This document shows positions 44,991 to 53,544 of a stretch of 64,000 bases of DNA, in pieces (positions within the stretch are counted from its first letter, which is position 1; each line of letters begins with the position of its first letter). Origin of the DNA: Ignisphaera sp. GTDB taxonomy: Archaea; Thermoproteota; Thermoprotei_A; Sulfolobales; Ignisphaeraceae. A model generated the notes under the pieces. It made no database searches. It was not told the DNA's origin and saw nothing but the letters and a program-made list of their open reading frames with translations. Made by a program: the position numbers and the translations under genes. The DNA lies in NCBI GenBank assembly GCA_038831005.1, contig JAWBKZ010000004.1:124001-188000 (forward strand), in the 5' to 3' direction.

Positions 44991-45950
44991 ATGGTTAACG
45001 AATTTAACCCTACCTCTATGATGTATAGTTTGTTCATCGTTTCCTCAGAGTTTCTACTTAAGACCTTAATAACCCCAAGGCTACTAAGATTTATTACTAT
45101 GTTTGTAGGTTATAGTTGGGGTTGTCCCTTGGGTAAGCGGTATGCGGCTTTACTTGAGGTTTGCTTAGTCTCTCTAGTTCTAGCTTTTATTGTGTGGCTT
45201 CACGAGGCTTATTTAAGTGGTATACTCCTTGGTTTTAGCTTTAAAACATTCATGGTGTTCGTAACCCTACTAGCTATTGTCTTACCCAGGAGGAGTTTTA
45301 GGGTGTACGGCTTCATACCCAGAAGCCTACATTTCACGCTGAAGTGGAGCTTAGTGTTTGTAGCGGTCTTCATCGTACCCGCGATAGTCTCGATCGCTGT
45401 ATCAGTAGCTCTAGGTGTTGCTAAGCTTGCTAAGCTGTCGCTGCTCGGCATAGCTCTAAACGTGGTTTTCTTCATGGTTTTCGTTGGGCTTGTTGAGGAG
45501 GCTTACTTTAGGGGCTATGTGTAGTCTAGGCTTAACGAAGTTTTTGAGAAGCGCTGGCATAGGCTTGTCTTTAAGACTTGGAGAATTGGTTATGGAGTAG
45601 GTCTACTTTTAGCCTCCACAATCTTTGCTCTAATACATATAGTTAATTACTGGAACCCAAGTACATCGAGATGGGAGCCGATTTAGTGGATGCCTATACA
45701 CATCCTCGGGTGCTTCGCCTTTGGATGTGTGGTCGGGGCTATAAGGGAGGCATTAGACATCTACGTTTCGGCATCACTACACGGAGGCATAATAACCGTC
45801 TACACATTCCTATCCATTTATACAAACGAATTAATACTAAACATTAGCTTATTCATTAGCTGGTTTATCTTCTTCCGTCTTCTAGACGTCTTCTTCCGCG
45901 AATCCGAGAACTTAAAGTTCAGAGACATGGAGAGCAAAGCAACGAAATGA
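44991..45950 (+). pseudogene. CPBP-family intramembrane protease interrupted by two in-frame TAG codons
   Basis: One continuous frame from 44991 to 45950 (about 319 codons) encodes a multi-span CPBP (CAAX protease/Abi) protein. It has the active-site motifs EEAYFRGY, FALIHIVNY and SASLHGGIIT in order. It is broken only by TAG at 45522-45524, right after EEAYFRGYV where a Gln is usual, and TAG at 45684-45686, before WMPIHILG. No frameshift is present. TAG is a normal stop for other genes here, so recent pseudogenisation is most likely; readthrough or pyrrolysine use is possible but unsupported. Confidence 0.75.
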
Positions 45951-46191
45951 GGACAGCACAGAGAAAAAGATACCGGGATAGGTATTTCAATTATCATAAA
46001 TTTTCCCTCTCCTCCCCATCTAAGCCTCATAGCCACAGCTACTGCTTCACCAAGATCGAAGAGAAAGCTAGAACCTAGATCAGTAGAAGCATGGATATAT
46101 TCTCTAAAAATGTGTTTATCAAAATAGGAGATTGTGTATAGACATTGTGGTTAGAGGAGTATTTATGTTGTGTACCTATCTATGAATTGAA

Positions 46192-46362
46192 TTACCTATC
46201 ACGAAAACCGTCTACAAGGTTTTCCAGCTCGATAATTATTCTTATCGGATTCTTTTCTAAGTATGATAGGATATCCTCTTTGGATGAGATAATGCGGTAT
46301 CTCTCTAACACTAATTGAAGGATCTTTATGTAAGACTTCACCCTATAATGGATTAGGAACAC
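46192..46362 (-). CDS. possible small helical protein, 56 aa
   Basis: A frame from GTG 46362 to TAA 46192 with coherent coding character: YIKILQLVLERYRIISSKED then ILSYLEKNPIRIIIELENLV. It loosely resembles the beginning of HepT/HEPN-like antitoxin partners (helix, KEDIL, Y-x-x-NP). No partner nucleotidyltransferase is seen, so it may be a truncated gene. Confidence 0.35.
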   Translation of the reverse strand: MFLIHYRVKSYIKILQLVLERYRIISSKEDILSYLEKNPIRIIIELENLVDGFRDR

Positions 46363-46392
46363 ACATTAAAACTCTCTTAACGTGGTGTATCG

Positions 46393-46554
46393 TTAACTAA
46401 GAAGATATTCTAGTGCAGAGGCTCTAAAGCATCTATTACTCTCCTTAACTGATGGTTTCTCTCCTTCAACAAACACTTTTATACCAAGAAAACAGCTTTT
46501 ACATCTCTTCCCAAACCTCAAGACAACTAGTTCTATAGTAGAACCTAGAAACAA
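46393..46554 (-). CDS. possible small Cys-containing protein, 53 aa
   Basis: A frame from TTG 46554 to TAA 46393 reads like a real protein C-terminus: IELVVLRFGKRCKSCFLGIK then VFVEGEKPSVKESNRCFRAS. It has a CKSC knuckle. A weak GATAAGG sequence precedes the TTG. Directly upstream in another frame (46560-46775) is a further coding-like stretch, so this may be the end of a frame-shifted gene. Confidence 0.35.
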   Translation of the reverse strand: MFLGSTIELVVLRFGKRCKSCFLGIKVFVEGEKPSVKESNRCFRASALEYLLS

Positions 46555-46687
46555 TAGCCTTATCTAACTAAGATAGCACAGAATAAACCCCTAGAGCTAC
46601 ACACCTCTATGAATCTCTTCACGCGACCCAAGGTATAGAAATCCTCAACTCTCCTCGTTATACCGCTCTTCTTTTCACTACAAATAG

Positions 46688-47602
46688 TTACGTAGAGGAT
46701 GCCTGCATTTCCTTCGCGTAATCGCATATCTCGTTCAATGGGCACTTTTGACACTTTGGAAATCTTCCTTTGCAATACGTTCTACCTATATTCCAGAAGA
46801 TCTCGTCAATAATCATAGGTATATCTGGAAAAGCAAGTTGAGAAAATGCTTCTATATCCTGTATCAAGTCTGGATCATTTTTTGCTTTATTCCAATTCCT
46901 TAGATTTTCCCCAAAGATTCGGCAGAACACTTTAACTACATGAACATCTATAGGCGGCATTATTACCCCCAATACTTTGAATTCCGGATTCTTTGCTTTT
47001 ATTTGATCAAACCAAGGATAGTTTTTAAGAATATCCATGCTAGTGAAAAGGAAGTACTTCGTGATCATCTTAGCTTTCTTAGAACCAATACCGTTAAATT
47101 GTCGAAGCATGAAGTAAACCTCAGCTGCCTTATATTCTCTATTTTCGAACATAGTTATCGGTGTAACTCCTCTTTTCTTAAGAAAATTCATGGCATCTAC
47201 TATGTAACCTGATATATCATTCAAGTAATCTTCTCTATCTTCTTTCTTCATTCCGCTAGGCCATTTGTTCTTGAAGTATTCCTCTAAGTATTCTCTAACC
47301 CCTTTCTCACCTAATTCAATGATTTTCTCTAAGGTTATTCCACCCAACTTACTGTTAAGCCATTCTGGAAATCTCCATGCATATTCTGTTCTCACTCTTT
47401 CATCACATATTGTTCCAATTAGTGGTGCATACTCATTTCTATAGAGAAAGGTAAATTCAGCTTCCGGAGGCCTTAACTCCTCTTTAAGTCTATTCCAGAT
47501 CTGCTTCAGGAACTCTGCTTTCTTCTTGATTTCATCAAAGCTCTTGTCCTTGATACAAGAACCCTTACAAGTACTATTCTCACATTTTCTACGAGAACTC
47601 AT
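46688..47602 (-). CDS. HhH-GPD DNA glycosylase with 4Fe-4S cluster (endonuclease III superfamily)
   Basis: 304 residues. The helix-hairpin-helix LRQFNGIGSKKAKMI (with the catalytic-type Lys) precedes PPIDVHVVKVFCRIFG (GPD region with the catalytic Asp). The C-terminal C-x6-C-x2-C-x5-C (CKGRFPKCQKCPLNEIC) matches the EndoIII Fe-S loop. The N-terminal ~120 residues are atypical, with an extra CENSTCKGSC knuckle at the very start. The exact lesion specificity cannot be read from sequence. Start ATG 47602. Confidence 0.88.
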   Translation of the reverse strand: MSSRRKCENSTCKGSCIKDKSFDEIKKKAEFLKQIWNRLKEELRPPEAEFTFLYRNEYAPLIGTICDERVRTEYAWRFPEWLNSKLGGITLEKIIELGEKGVREYLEEYFKNKWPSGMKKEDREDYLNDISGYIVDAMNFLKKRGVTPITMFENREYKAAEVYFMLRQFNGIGSKKAKMITKYFLFTSMDILKNYPWFDQIKAKNPEFKVLGVIMPPIDVHVVKVFCRIFGENLRNWNKAKNDPDLIQDIEAFSQLAFPDIPMIIDEIFWNIGRTYCKGRFPKCQKCPLNEICDYAKEMQASST

Positions 47603-47941
47603 AATTCTCCCAAATAAGATTATGATTAAGATATATATAAGCTTTCGAGATCATTAATTAAACTCTTAGTTTAATATGAATTGCAGGTTACATTGATTAA
47701 ACATTATGAATACTTCGTATTGTTTTAGGGTAGAACATTAACCAATTACTATGACTTCTCAAGAGTACCATACTACTTGTTAATAGTTTTTACCCTTTTA
47801 TTAACCTTCTAGGTATAAAGCAAAGTGGTTGTGTTGCAATGTATACATCTTATAAAAATGTATTGAGAGACTTGATGAAGGGTAACTCTATGCTAACTTT
47901 GGGATTTCGTAAAGTGTTGGGGGCTAGATCTACTTACTGAG
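47603..47941. other. 339-base region before the glycan cluster
   Basis: Contains a 33-codon frame (47839-47940, MYTSYKNVLRDLMKGNSML...) that ends two bases before the epimerase start, and a GGTATAAAG TATA-like element near 47812. No other gene is supported. Confidence 0.4.
47839..47940 (+). CDS. possible 33-aa leader peptide before the epimerase gene
   Basis: ATG 47839 to TGA 47938-47940, only one base before the GTG of the epimerase gene. It may be a translated leader coupling the epimerase, or the end of a lost gene. No family recognised. Confidence 0.3.
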   Translation: MYTSYKNVLRDLMKGNSMLTLGFRKVLGARSTY

Positions 47942-48880
47942 GTGAGGTTTGTGAGGGTCTTGATCACCGGGGGTGCGGGTTTTATTGGTCATAATGTAGC
48001 GTGCTATCTAGCTAAGAGGGGCTACGATATTGTAGTTGTTGACACTATGGAGAGATCGAGTGCTTTTGCTTTGAGGAGACTCGAAGAGCTTGGGATATCT
48101 ATCGTGAGAGCTGATGTGAGAGAATACAGTAGTTATAGCGTTGTCGATGTAGTAGTCCACGCTGCGGCTTACATAAGTGTTGAGGAATCAGTTAGAGAGC
48201 CCATCAAGTACATAGAGAACAACGTCTTGGGTACTGCTAGGGTTGGCTATGAGTGTGGGAAGAGGGGTATAAAGCTAGTGTACCTAAGTTCAGCAGCAGT
48301 CTACGGGGAGCCGCTGAAGTTACCCATAGATGAAGACCATCCAACAAGACCTCTATCTCCTTATGGGTTGAGCAAGCTTCAGGGAGAGGAAGTGCTGAAG
48401 GTCTTCGCATCTACGTACGGCTTAAAATACGTAACCCTAAGACTATTCAATGTGTACGGACCTGGTCAGAGCTCTTCATACGCCGGTGTTGTAACGGTCT
48501 TCTCGGAGAAAGCCTCGAGGGGTGAGCCACTAGTAATCTACGGCGACGGAACTCAGACTAGAGACTTTGTGTACATTGAAGACGTAGCTAAAGTGATCGA
48601 ACACATAGTTAGGGGAGATGTCTTCGACAACGAAGTCTACAACATCGGCTCTGGAAATCCTACCACTATCAAGGAACTCGCTAGAACCATCATGAAGCTA
48701 TTGGGTAGAGAGCTACCGATAGTACGTATGCCACAAAGACCTGGAGACATAACACATAGCGTAGCCAACATCAGTAAGATATCGAGGCTTACTCAATTCA
48801 AGCCAACACCACTCGAAGAAGGACTTAAGAAGACCATAAGCCAGCTAAAAACATACAGTACCCCAGAACCACAGTTCTAG
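47942..48880 (+). CDS. galE: NAD-dependent sugar epimerase (UDP-glucose 4-epimerase type)
   Basis: 312 residues of the extended SDR family: VLITGGAGFIGHNVA (GxxGxxG), VDVVVHAAAYISVEESV, YLSSAAVYGEP and the catalytic YGLSKLQGE (YxxxK). The C-terminal sugar-binding part has GDGTQTRDFVYIEDVA. It likely interconverts UDP-glucose and UDP-galactose or similar donors for the glycosyltransferases that follow. Start GTG 47942 or GTG 47951. Visibly GC-richer than its neighbours, as are the GT4 at 56.4 kb and GT2 at 62 kb. Confidence 0.9.
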   Translation: MRFVRVLITGGAGFIGHNVACYLAKRGYDIVVVDTMERSSAFALRRLEELGISIVRADVREYSSYSVVDVVVHAAAYISVEESVREPIKYIENNVLGTARVGYECGKRGIKLVYLSSAAVYGEPLKLPIDEDHPTRPLSPYGLSKLQGEEVLKVFASTYGLKYVTLRLFNVYGPGQSSSYAGVVTVFSEKASRGEPLVIYGDGTQTRDFVYIEDVAKVIEHIVRGDVFDNEVYNIGSGNPTTIKELARTIMKLLGRELPIVRMPQRPGDITHSVANISKISRLTQFKPTPLEEGLKKTISQLKTYSTPEPQF

Positions 48881-49647
48881 GTTACCCAGAGGTCGAGAGA
48901 ATACTAACGGCATCAACTTTCTCGCCTCTCGGGAGAAAACCAGTGCGGATACTAGACGAAGTTAAACTTCGCATAGAAGTATATAAAAACAGCCCAAATC
49001 TGCCGAGACTAAGCACCAGTTCAGTCTATCTATAGCCAACAGGATACAGGTTATCAAGACATATAGGGGAAACAACAGTATTGCACATGATGAGGTTGCA
49101 ACAATGAAGAGAGCCAAAGAAGATGGTGTGGAGGTATGCTTGATTGCGTTAAAAGAACCGATCAACGAGGTTATAGGATATTAGTATACTCAGTTAAGCT
49201 ATACTAAGCTGTACTCGGTAGAGACCCTCCCACACCTCTCCTAAATTCGAGGTTCAGTAACGTTAAACCAGTTATGTAATCTTTAAACCTACTTAGATAT
49301 TTCTGTGCTCTCGTACTATACAAGCCTAGTTTACAGGTGACCTGAAGGGGTTTGTAGAGGGTTTTCAGTAAGCTAGGCGTATGATCCCCCACTATGTGAG
49401 TTTATCGGCACTGATGTATTTGAGTTGTTGCTTTATTGATGTGGTTGAATTATAGTTTATTTGTGCTTGCTATATTTGTATTCTCATGGTGGAGAACGTG
49501 GTGTTATTTTCGTGTTACACCACGTGGTTATCAGTATGTTTTCTCTTGATTCTCCAGATCAGTTGCTGCATAGTTCTTTTCTTCATCGCGAGTCTTAATA
49601 TATATTTGTCTATCGTTGTTGTTCTGAACTTTTGTGATTATCTTGTA
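48881..49647. other. 767-base gene-less region with remnants and a hairpin
   Basis: No intact gene. Plus-strand pieces (HDEVATMKRAKEDGVEVCLI near 49085-49180) and a minus-strand piece (PLQVTCKLGLYSTRAQKYLS near 49260-49345) look like decayed genes, perhaps mobile-element derived. A 9-bp-stem hairpin lies at 49496-49525. Confidence 0.4.
49496..49525 (-). repeat. inverted repeat downstream of the glycan operon
   Basis: ACGTGGTGT (49496-49504) and its exact complement ACACCACGT (49517-49525) enclose a 12-base loop. It lies about 120 bases beyond the stop of the GT-C-like gene, the last gene of the minus-strand glycan run, and may end that transcript. Confidence 0.35.
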
Positions 49648-51267
49648 TTACTCATGGAATTCATACAAAGCAAACAGTTTAACATCAAAAATTCTTCCAT
49701 ATCGAAGTTCTTCAGTAAAATCTGTATAGAATATAATATCACAAGGTGGTCCATTGTAGCCTAGTACATGAGAAGCTCCATATACTCTTAACACAAAAAG
49801 GTCTATTCTCTCGGGTATAAATCCATATATAAACCCATTAAAAAGATCACTTACAGGTATTCCTGGGGCTTCTGCTGTGACACAGATTCTGAGATCGTGA
49901 CGTGGCAGAAAAGGATTTATAGCCTTAGCCGTCATGTAAGGAATGTAATAAGAAGGTTCTAACCCCTTTAAAGAAGGTGGCAAAAGATTTGGATAAGTCG
50001 CTACACTTAAAGCGATAGTTATTATCGTGAACAGTAAGAAGAACCTTTTTCTTGCATCGTAGCGTACCCTCATACTTTCCATACTCTTCGCAACCCTTAT
50101 AAAGTAAAGTAAAAGTATATACTGACTAGCCCTTAAACCTATGTTAACAACATAGAGATCTTGTAATGTTTTAAATAACAGAAGTCCGTAGTAGGAGAAA
50201 ATTAACGCTAGATTGAAGGAAAATTCTCTTAACGATGTTTTATTCCTTGAAGTCAAGATATGGGGTATGTAGATAATAAATAAAGCCAATGGTATGGATT
50301 GGTTTACAATGATACCCAGTTTGTCGTATTCAGGAAGTTTTACGCCAACTGTTGACACAGCTTCTCTTAGAGGACTTGAAATATCAGCTACCATTAACTT
50401 CTGATAAATATTCATTATCTCTTCTATATAGTTCAGGGGTTTTAGAGTAAGAGCATATGAAATTGCTATGTATAGATCGTATGTCACTATTAAGCTAAAT
50501 ATTAATAATATCAATTTGTTCAGAGCTGGCAAGAACCTTTTCTGCAACTTAACACATTTATATGAAGTATATACAAGAACATGGAAAATCAATAAAGAGA
50601 CATAGCGTAAGTAAAAGTGTGAGAAGATAAATGAAGCCGTCAAGATGATTAGTAATATTAGACCAGAAAATGAGCTGCCCTCATTTCCTGAGACCATTCT
50701 CGCTATCACCAGGATAAGAGAACAAAGAATAAGAAACGAGTAGACCTCTCTAATATATTGGGTATGAAAGATTGAGAAATAACCATTCGTAAGTAGGAGG
50801 AGTAATAAAAGAGCAACAGTTACATCTTGTTTAATGAACCGACGTAAAAATGGGAACAGAAGAACAGGCTCAATTATAGGTATGAACATGGCGGCACATA
50901 TTTTGCAACTGGTAACGATTGATATGGCTGCTCCAGTAAAATGTAGGGCTGGATAGTAGGCATACTCCGGCAATCTCGGAATAGATAACTTATGCTGAAT
51001 GTAGTTTACTGGGATAGACAACTCTTGTATACATCTAGTTAAAGCGTGATCAAAAGCTTGATCACTACCTGTTAAAACAAAGTCTTCGTTAAACGACATT
51101 GTGAGCAACACAGGTATAGCTCTAGCTAGTAATGCACTAGATAATAAAAGTACACGAAGTAGTTGCAAGGACTTTGTTGAAAAGGGTTTGAAAGTATAAT
51201 ATGCGCTAGCTAACAGACAAGTACTGCTTAATAAAAGGTAAAAAAGGTAGATATTGATAGCACTCAT
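49648..51267 (-). CDS. polytopic membrane protein, GT-C glycosyltransferase-like
   Basis: 539 residues with about twelve membrane spans and a C-terminal soluble part. The first extracytoplasmic loop carries acidic residues (FVLTGSDQAFDHALTRC), and a second loop carries HTQYIREVY, as expected for GT-C enzymes that use lipid-linked sugars. No oligosaccharyltransferase WWDYG motif is visible. Likely role: sugar transfer or flipping in surface glycan assembly; family assignment is tentative. Last gene of the minus-strand glycan run. Confidence 0.65.
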   Translation of the reverse strand: MSAINIYLFYLLLSSTCLLASAYYTFKPFSTKSLQLLRVLLLSSALLARAIPVLLTMSFNEDFVLTGSDQAFDHALTRCIQELSIPVNYIQHKLSIPRLPEYAYYPALHFTGAAISIVTSCKICAAMFIPIIEPVLLFPFLRRFIKQDVTVALLLLLLLTNGYFSIFHTQYIREVYSFLILCSLILVIARMVSGNEGSSFSGLILLIILTASFIFSHFYLRYVSLLIFHVLVYTSYKCVKLQKRFLPALNKLILLIFSLIVTYDLYIAISYALTLKPLNYIEEIMNIYQKLMVADISSPLREAVSTVGVKLPEYDKLGIIVNQSIPLALFIIYIPHILTSRNKTSLREFSFNLALIFSYYGLLLFKTLQDLYVVNIGLRASQYILLLYFIRVAKSMESMRVRYDARKRFFLLFTIITIALSVATYPNLLPPSLKGLEPSYYIPYMTAKAINPFLPRHDLRICVTAEAPGIPVSDLFNGFIYGFIPERIDLFVLRVYGASHVLGYNGPPCDIIFYTDFTEELRYGRIFDVKLFALYEFHE

Positions 51268-51277
51268 GACTTTTACT

Positions 51278-51871
51278 CTATTTCATAATTTCAGGTTCAC
51301 AAGTATATGAATAGATATTGTATTCAAGGATATATACATCTGGAAAGAAATGTATGCGACGTGTAATAAATTTGAAAATCCATATACGTAGGTGTATGAA
51401 CAGTACATATGCTGAAAAGTAGGATACAGGTACTATAGTTACATCTACGTCACGCACTTGTTGTGCGTAGCAAATACTACCAGTTACATAAACCTTATTG
51501 AGATACCTATTAACCTTAAGTAACATTTTTGCGAGAACCTTTAGCGCCTCTTCCCTTAGCACAGGCTTCAACTTATTTTTAACACCTAAAGAATTATAGA
51601 GGGCGGGAGAGAATAAGGCATACATTACATGTACTATCCCAAGTGAAAGTATGAAAGAACTTAAGCTGTCAAGCTTATTAATCATTACTAATGATATTGT
51701 AAGCAGGAGTATTACGAAAAGTTCTTCAGTTATTTTTACGACTGTATATCGAGGTACTTTTCCCGTTTGTTTGTACCCCAAAAATAAATCCTGCAAAATC
51801 AACGATCTTATGAGCGACAAGGCCCTTTCTGCAACTTCTTTAGTATTCATGTGAACACCAAAGTGTATCAA
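51278..51871 (-). CDS. membrane-associated nucleotidyltransferase-like protein
   Basis: 197 residues. Two hydrophobic spans (about 50-90) are followed by a short domain with VYVTGSICYAQQVRDVDVTI, the GS-x(n)-DxD core of the nucleotidyltransferase (pol beta) fold, and a later PDVYILEYN that could supply the third acidic residue. A further hydrophobic stretch follows the DxD. It may transfer a nucleotidyl or phosphoryl group during glycolipid synthesis. It overlaps the dTMP-kinase-like gene by 4 bases. Unusual combination; moderate confidence. Confidence 0.55.
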   Translation of the reverse strand: MIHFGVHMNTKEVAERALSLIRSLILQDLFLGYKQTGKVPRYTVVKITEELFVILLLTISLVMINKLDSLSSFILSLGIVHVMYALFSPALYNSLGVKNKLKPVLREEALKVLAKMLLKVNRYLNKVYVTGSICYAQQVRDVDVTIVPVSYFSAYVLFIHLRIWIFKFITRRIHFFPDVYILEYNIYSYTCEPEIMK

Positions 51872-52512
51872 AACCTGCGGAGTCTACTAGAAACCACACA
51901 CCACAACTTCATAAAGGTAGCAGTTATGTTGTCATCAGACGATACTACGATGGCGCCATATAGATTGGCTAGCTTTAGATAACCTTTTCTCAGGAGCCTT
52001 AGATAAGATAACGATTTCTCTCCTTTTCTACTGTAAGCGATCCCTTCATCCAGGTCAAGAACGAATAACACATCTGGCTTAGGTGCTATCATAAGAAGTA
52101 TTCTCGATAAAGTATATGAATGTGTTCTTGAGAACGCTATGTGTGAGAGTATATAGTCAAGTATATAGTCATATACATATCTATCAGCTACAGTAACTTC
52201 AAAAAGAATCCGACATATAAATATTTTAGGTAATATTAATAGAATGTAGTTTAAGAATAGCAGGAACTCTTCAAGCTTCATTAGTTTAGGATATCTCTCA
52301 TAGAAATCTTGTTTTTTCATTTTCATTATTCTATGAATAAATATGTCAAGAGGTAGAGAAAGGTAGAACGAATACTTTCTACCAAGTGCTATGCCAGTGT
52401 TTCCGGCATAGATGATCTTAACTCTATAGCCAGTTTTTTTGAGGTTTTTGTAGAGTAACTTGGCTTGAGTAGTTTTACCGGAACCATCAATACCCATAAA
52501 TACTATTAACAT
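51868..52512 (-). CDS. thymidylate-kinase-like P-loop kinase
   Basis: 214 residues: P-loop FMGIDGSGKTTQAKLL at 5-20, the DR motif VADRYVYDY near 120-128 and lid-region basic residues (SRKGEKSLSYLRL). It resembles dTMP kinase but is embedded in a glycan operon and carries an inserted hydrophobic segment. It may phosphorylate a nucleotide or lipid-linked precursor. Coupled by small overlaps to the genes on both sides. Confidence 0.75.
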   Translation of the reverse strand: MLIVFMGIDGSGKTTQAKLLYKNLKKTGYRVKIIYAGNTGIALGRKYSFYLSLPLDIFIHRIMKMKKQDFYERYPKLMKLEEFLLFLNYILLILPKIFICRILFEVTVADRYVYDYILDYILSHIAFSRTHSYTLSRILLMIAPKPDVLFVLDLDEGIAYSRKGEKSLSYLRLLRKGYLKLANLYGAIVVSSDDNITATFMKLWCVVSSRLRRF

Positions 52513-53537
52513 GGTTCTTTATTACGTAAAATCTCTAAGAATTCTAAGTATGCTTTTTCAATATTTTCGGGAGCGAATTTCTCTAGAATCTTTCTTCTGG
52601 CGTTTACAGAGATTTTATCTTTATTTATCATGGCCTGCAACATCTCTTCTATAATTATTCTTAATTCCTGAGGAGTGCTGAAAAGAAAGCCATCTCGTCC
52701 GTTCTGTATTATTTTCTCCGTGATCGGGGTTCTAAGAGCAGCTACTGGCGTTTCACAGCTCATGGCCTCTAATACTGTTAGAGGGGGTTCCACGCTTCCT
52801 TCACGCTCTACAGGATACACTACTAAGTCTAAGGCTGAAAACAAAGTTCGTACATCATTAGTCTTAACAAACTTTAATGAGATCTGAAACTTTCTACTCT
52901 CCTTTAACATAGAGACAAGGTCTTTTCTCTGAACATTTGTTAAGGCCATCACTAATACTATATCTTCGTGTTTCACATTTTTTAATGCTTCAAAGATGAT
53001 ACCAAGTTTCCTATGCTTATTAATCGTTCCCGAATACCCTACATAGATTTTATCCTCTTCGAATCCTAGCAATGCTCTTGCCTCATCTTTGTCTAATGGC
53101 TTAAAGTAGTCTATTGGTATTGGGGGAGGTAACAAGAAAGGTTGCTTACCGGTAAGTCTAGTCAGCTCTAGCCTGAGTAAGTCAGTAGTTACCACCATAA
53201 TATTCCACAGTCTTCTTCTCAACATTATCGTTTTAACCTTAGATTTGAACCCTAGGTCCAGCTCTCTTTTAGCTACCTCCTTTATTATTTTCACTTTCTT
53301 ATTTATTCTCATAAGGCTTAACAAATTATGGATCGTCTTAACAGTTTCTGGGTAATTGAAGATCCAAATCACATCATAGTCCTTTAGCTTGCTTATGCTA
53401 GCCCTATCCTTCTCCAGTACTTCGATGCTAGTATGCTTCTTTAAAATTTCGTAGATATATCTAGCTAAATTTTTATAACCCTCATTCCAAGGTTCACCCC
53501 AACTTTCTACTAGAAATGCTATTCTTAAATCCATCAT
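52506..53537 (-). CDS. glycosyltransferase family 4
   Basis: 343 residues with two Rossmann domains: N-terminal RIAFLVESWGEPWNEGYKNL, then IYVGYSGTINKHRKLGIIFE, and the donor-site EREGSVEPPLTVLEAMSCE (the E-x7-E motif) with ALRTPITEKI. It transfers a sugar from a nucleotide or lipid donor to a glycan. Overlaps the kinase-like gene by 7 bases. Confidence 0.88.
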   Translation of the reverse strand: MMDLRIAFLVESWGEPWNEGYKNLARYIYEILKKHTSIEVLEKDRASISKLKDYDVIWIFNYPETVKTIHNLLSLMRINKKVKIIKEVAKRELDLGFKSKVKTIMLRRRLWNIMVVTTDLLRLELTRLTGKQPFLLPPPIPIDYFKPLDKDEARALLGFEEDKIYVGYSGTINKHRKLGIIFEALKNVKHEDIVLVMALTNVQRKDLVSMLKESRKFQISLKFVKTNDVRTLFSALDLVVYPVEREGSVEPPLTVLEAMSCETPVAALRTPITEKIIQNGRDGFLFSTPQELRIIIEEMLQAMINKDKISVNARRKILEKFAPENIEKAYLEFLEILRNKEPC

Positions 53538-53544
53538 AGATTAC

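Noticed and set aside
44991-45950. Pyrrolysine insertion at the two TAG codons of the CPBP gene
   Set aside because: Not adopted as the main explanation: TAG is used as an ordinary stop by several intact genes here, and pyl genes are not known to me in this group.
49486-49764. Hydrophobic plus-strand frame of 92 codons
   Set aside because: It overlaps the 3' end of the GT-C-like gene and a hairpin and has no upstream signals; judged a chance frame.
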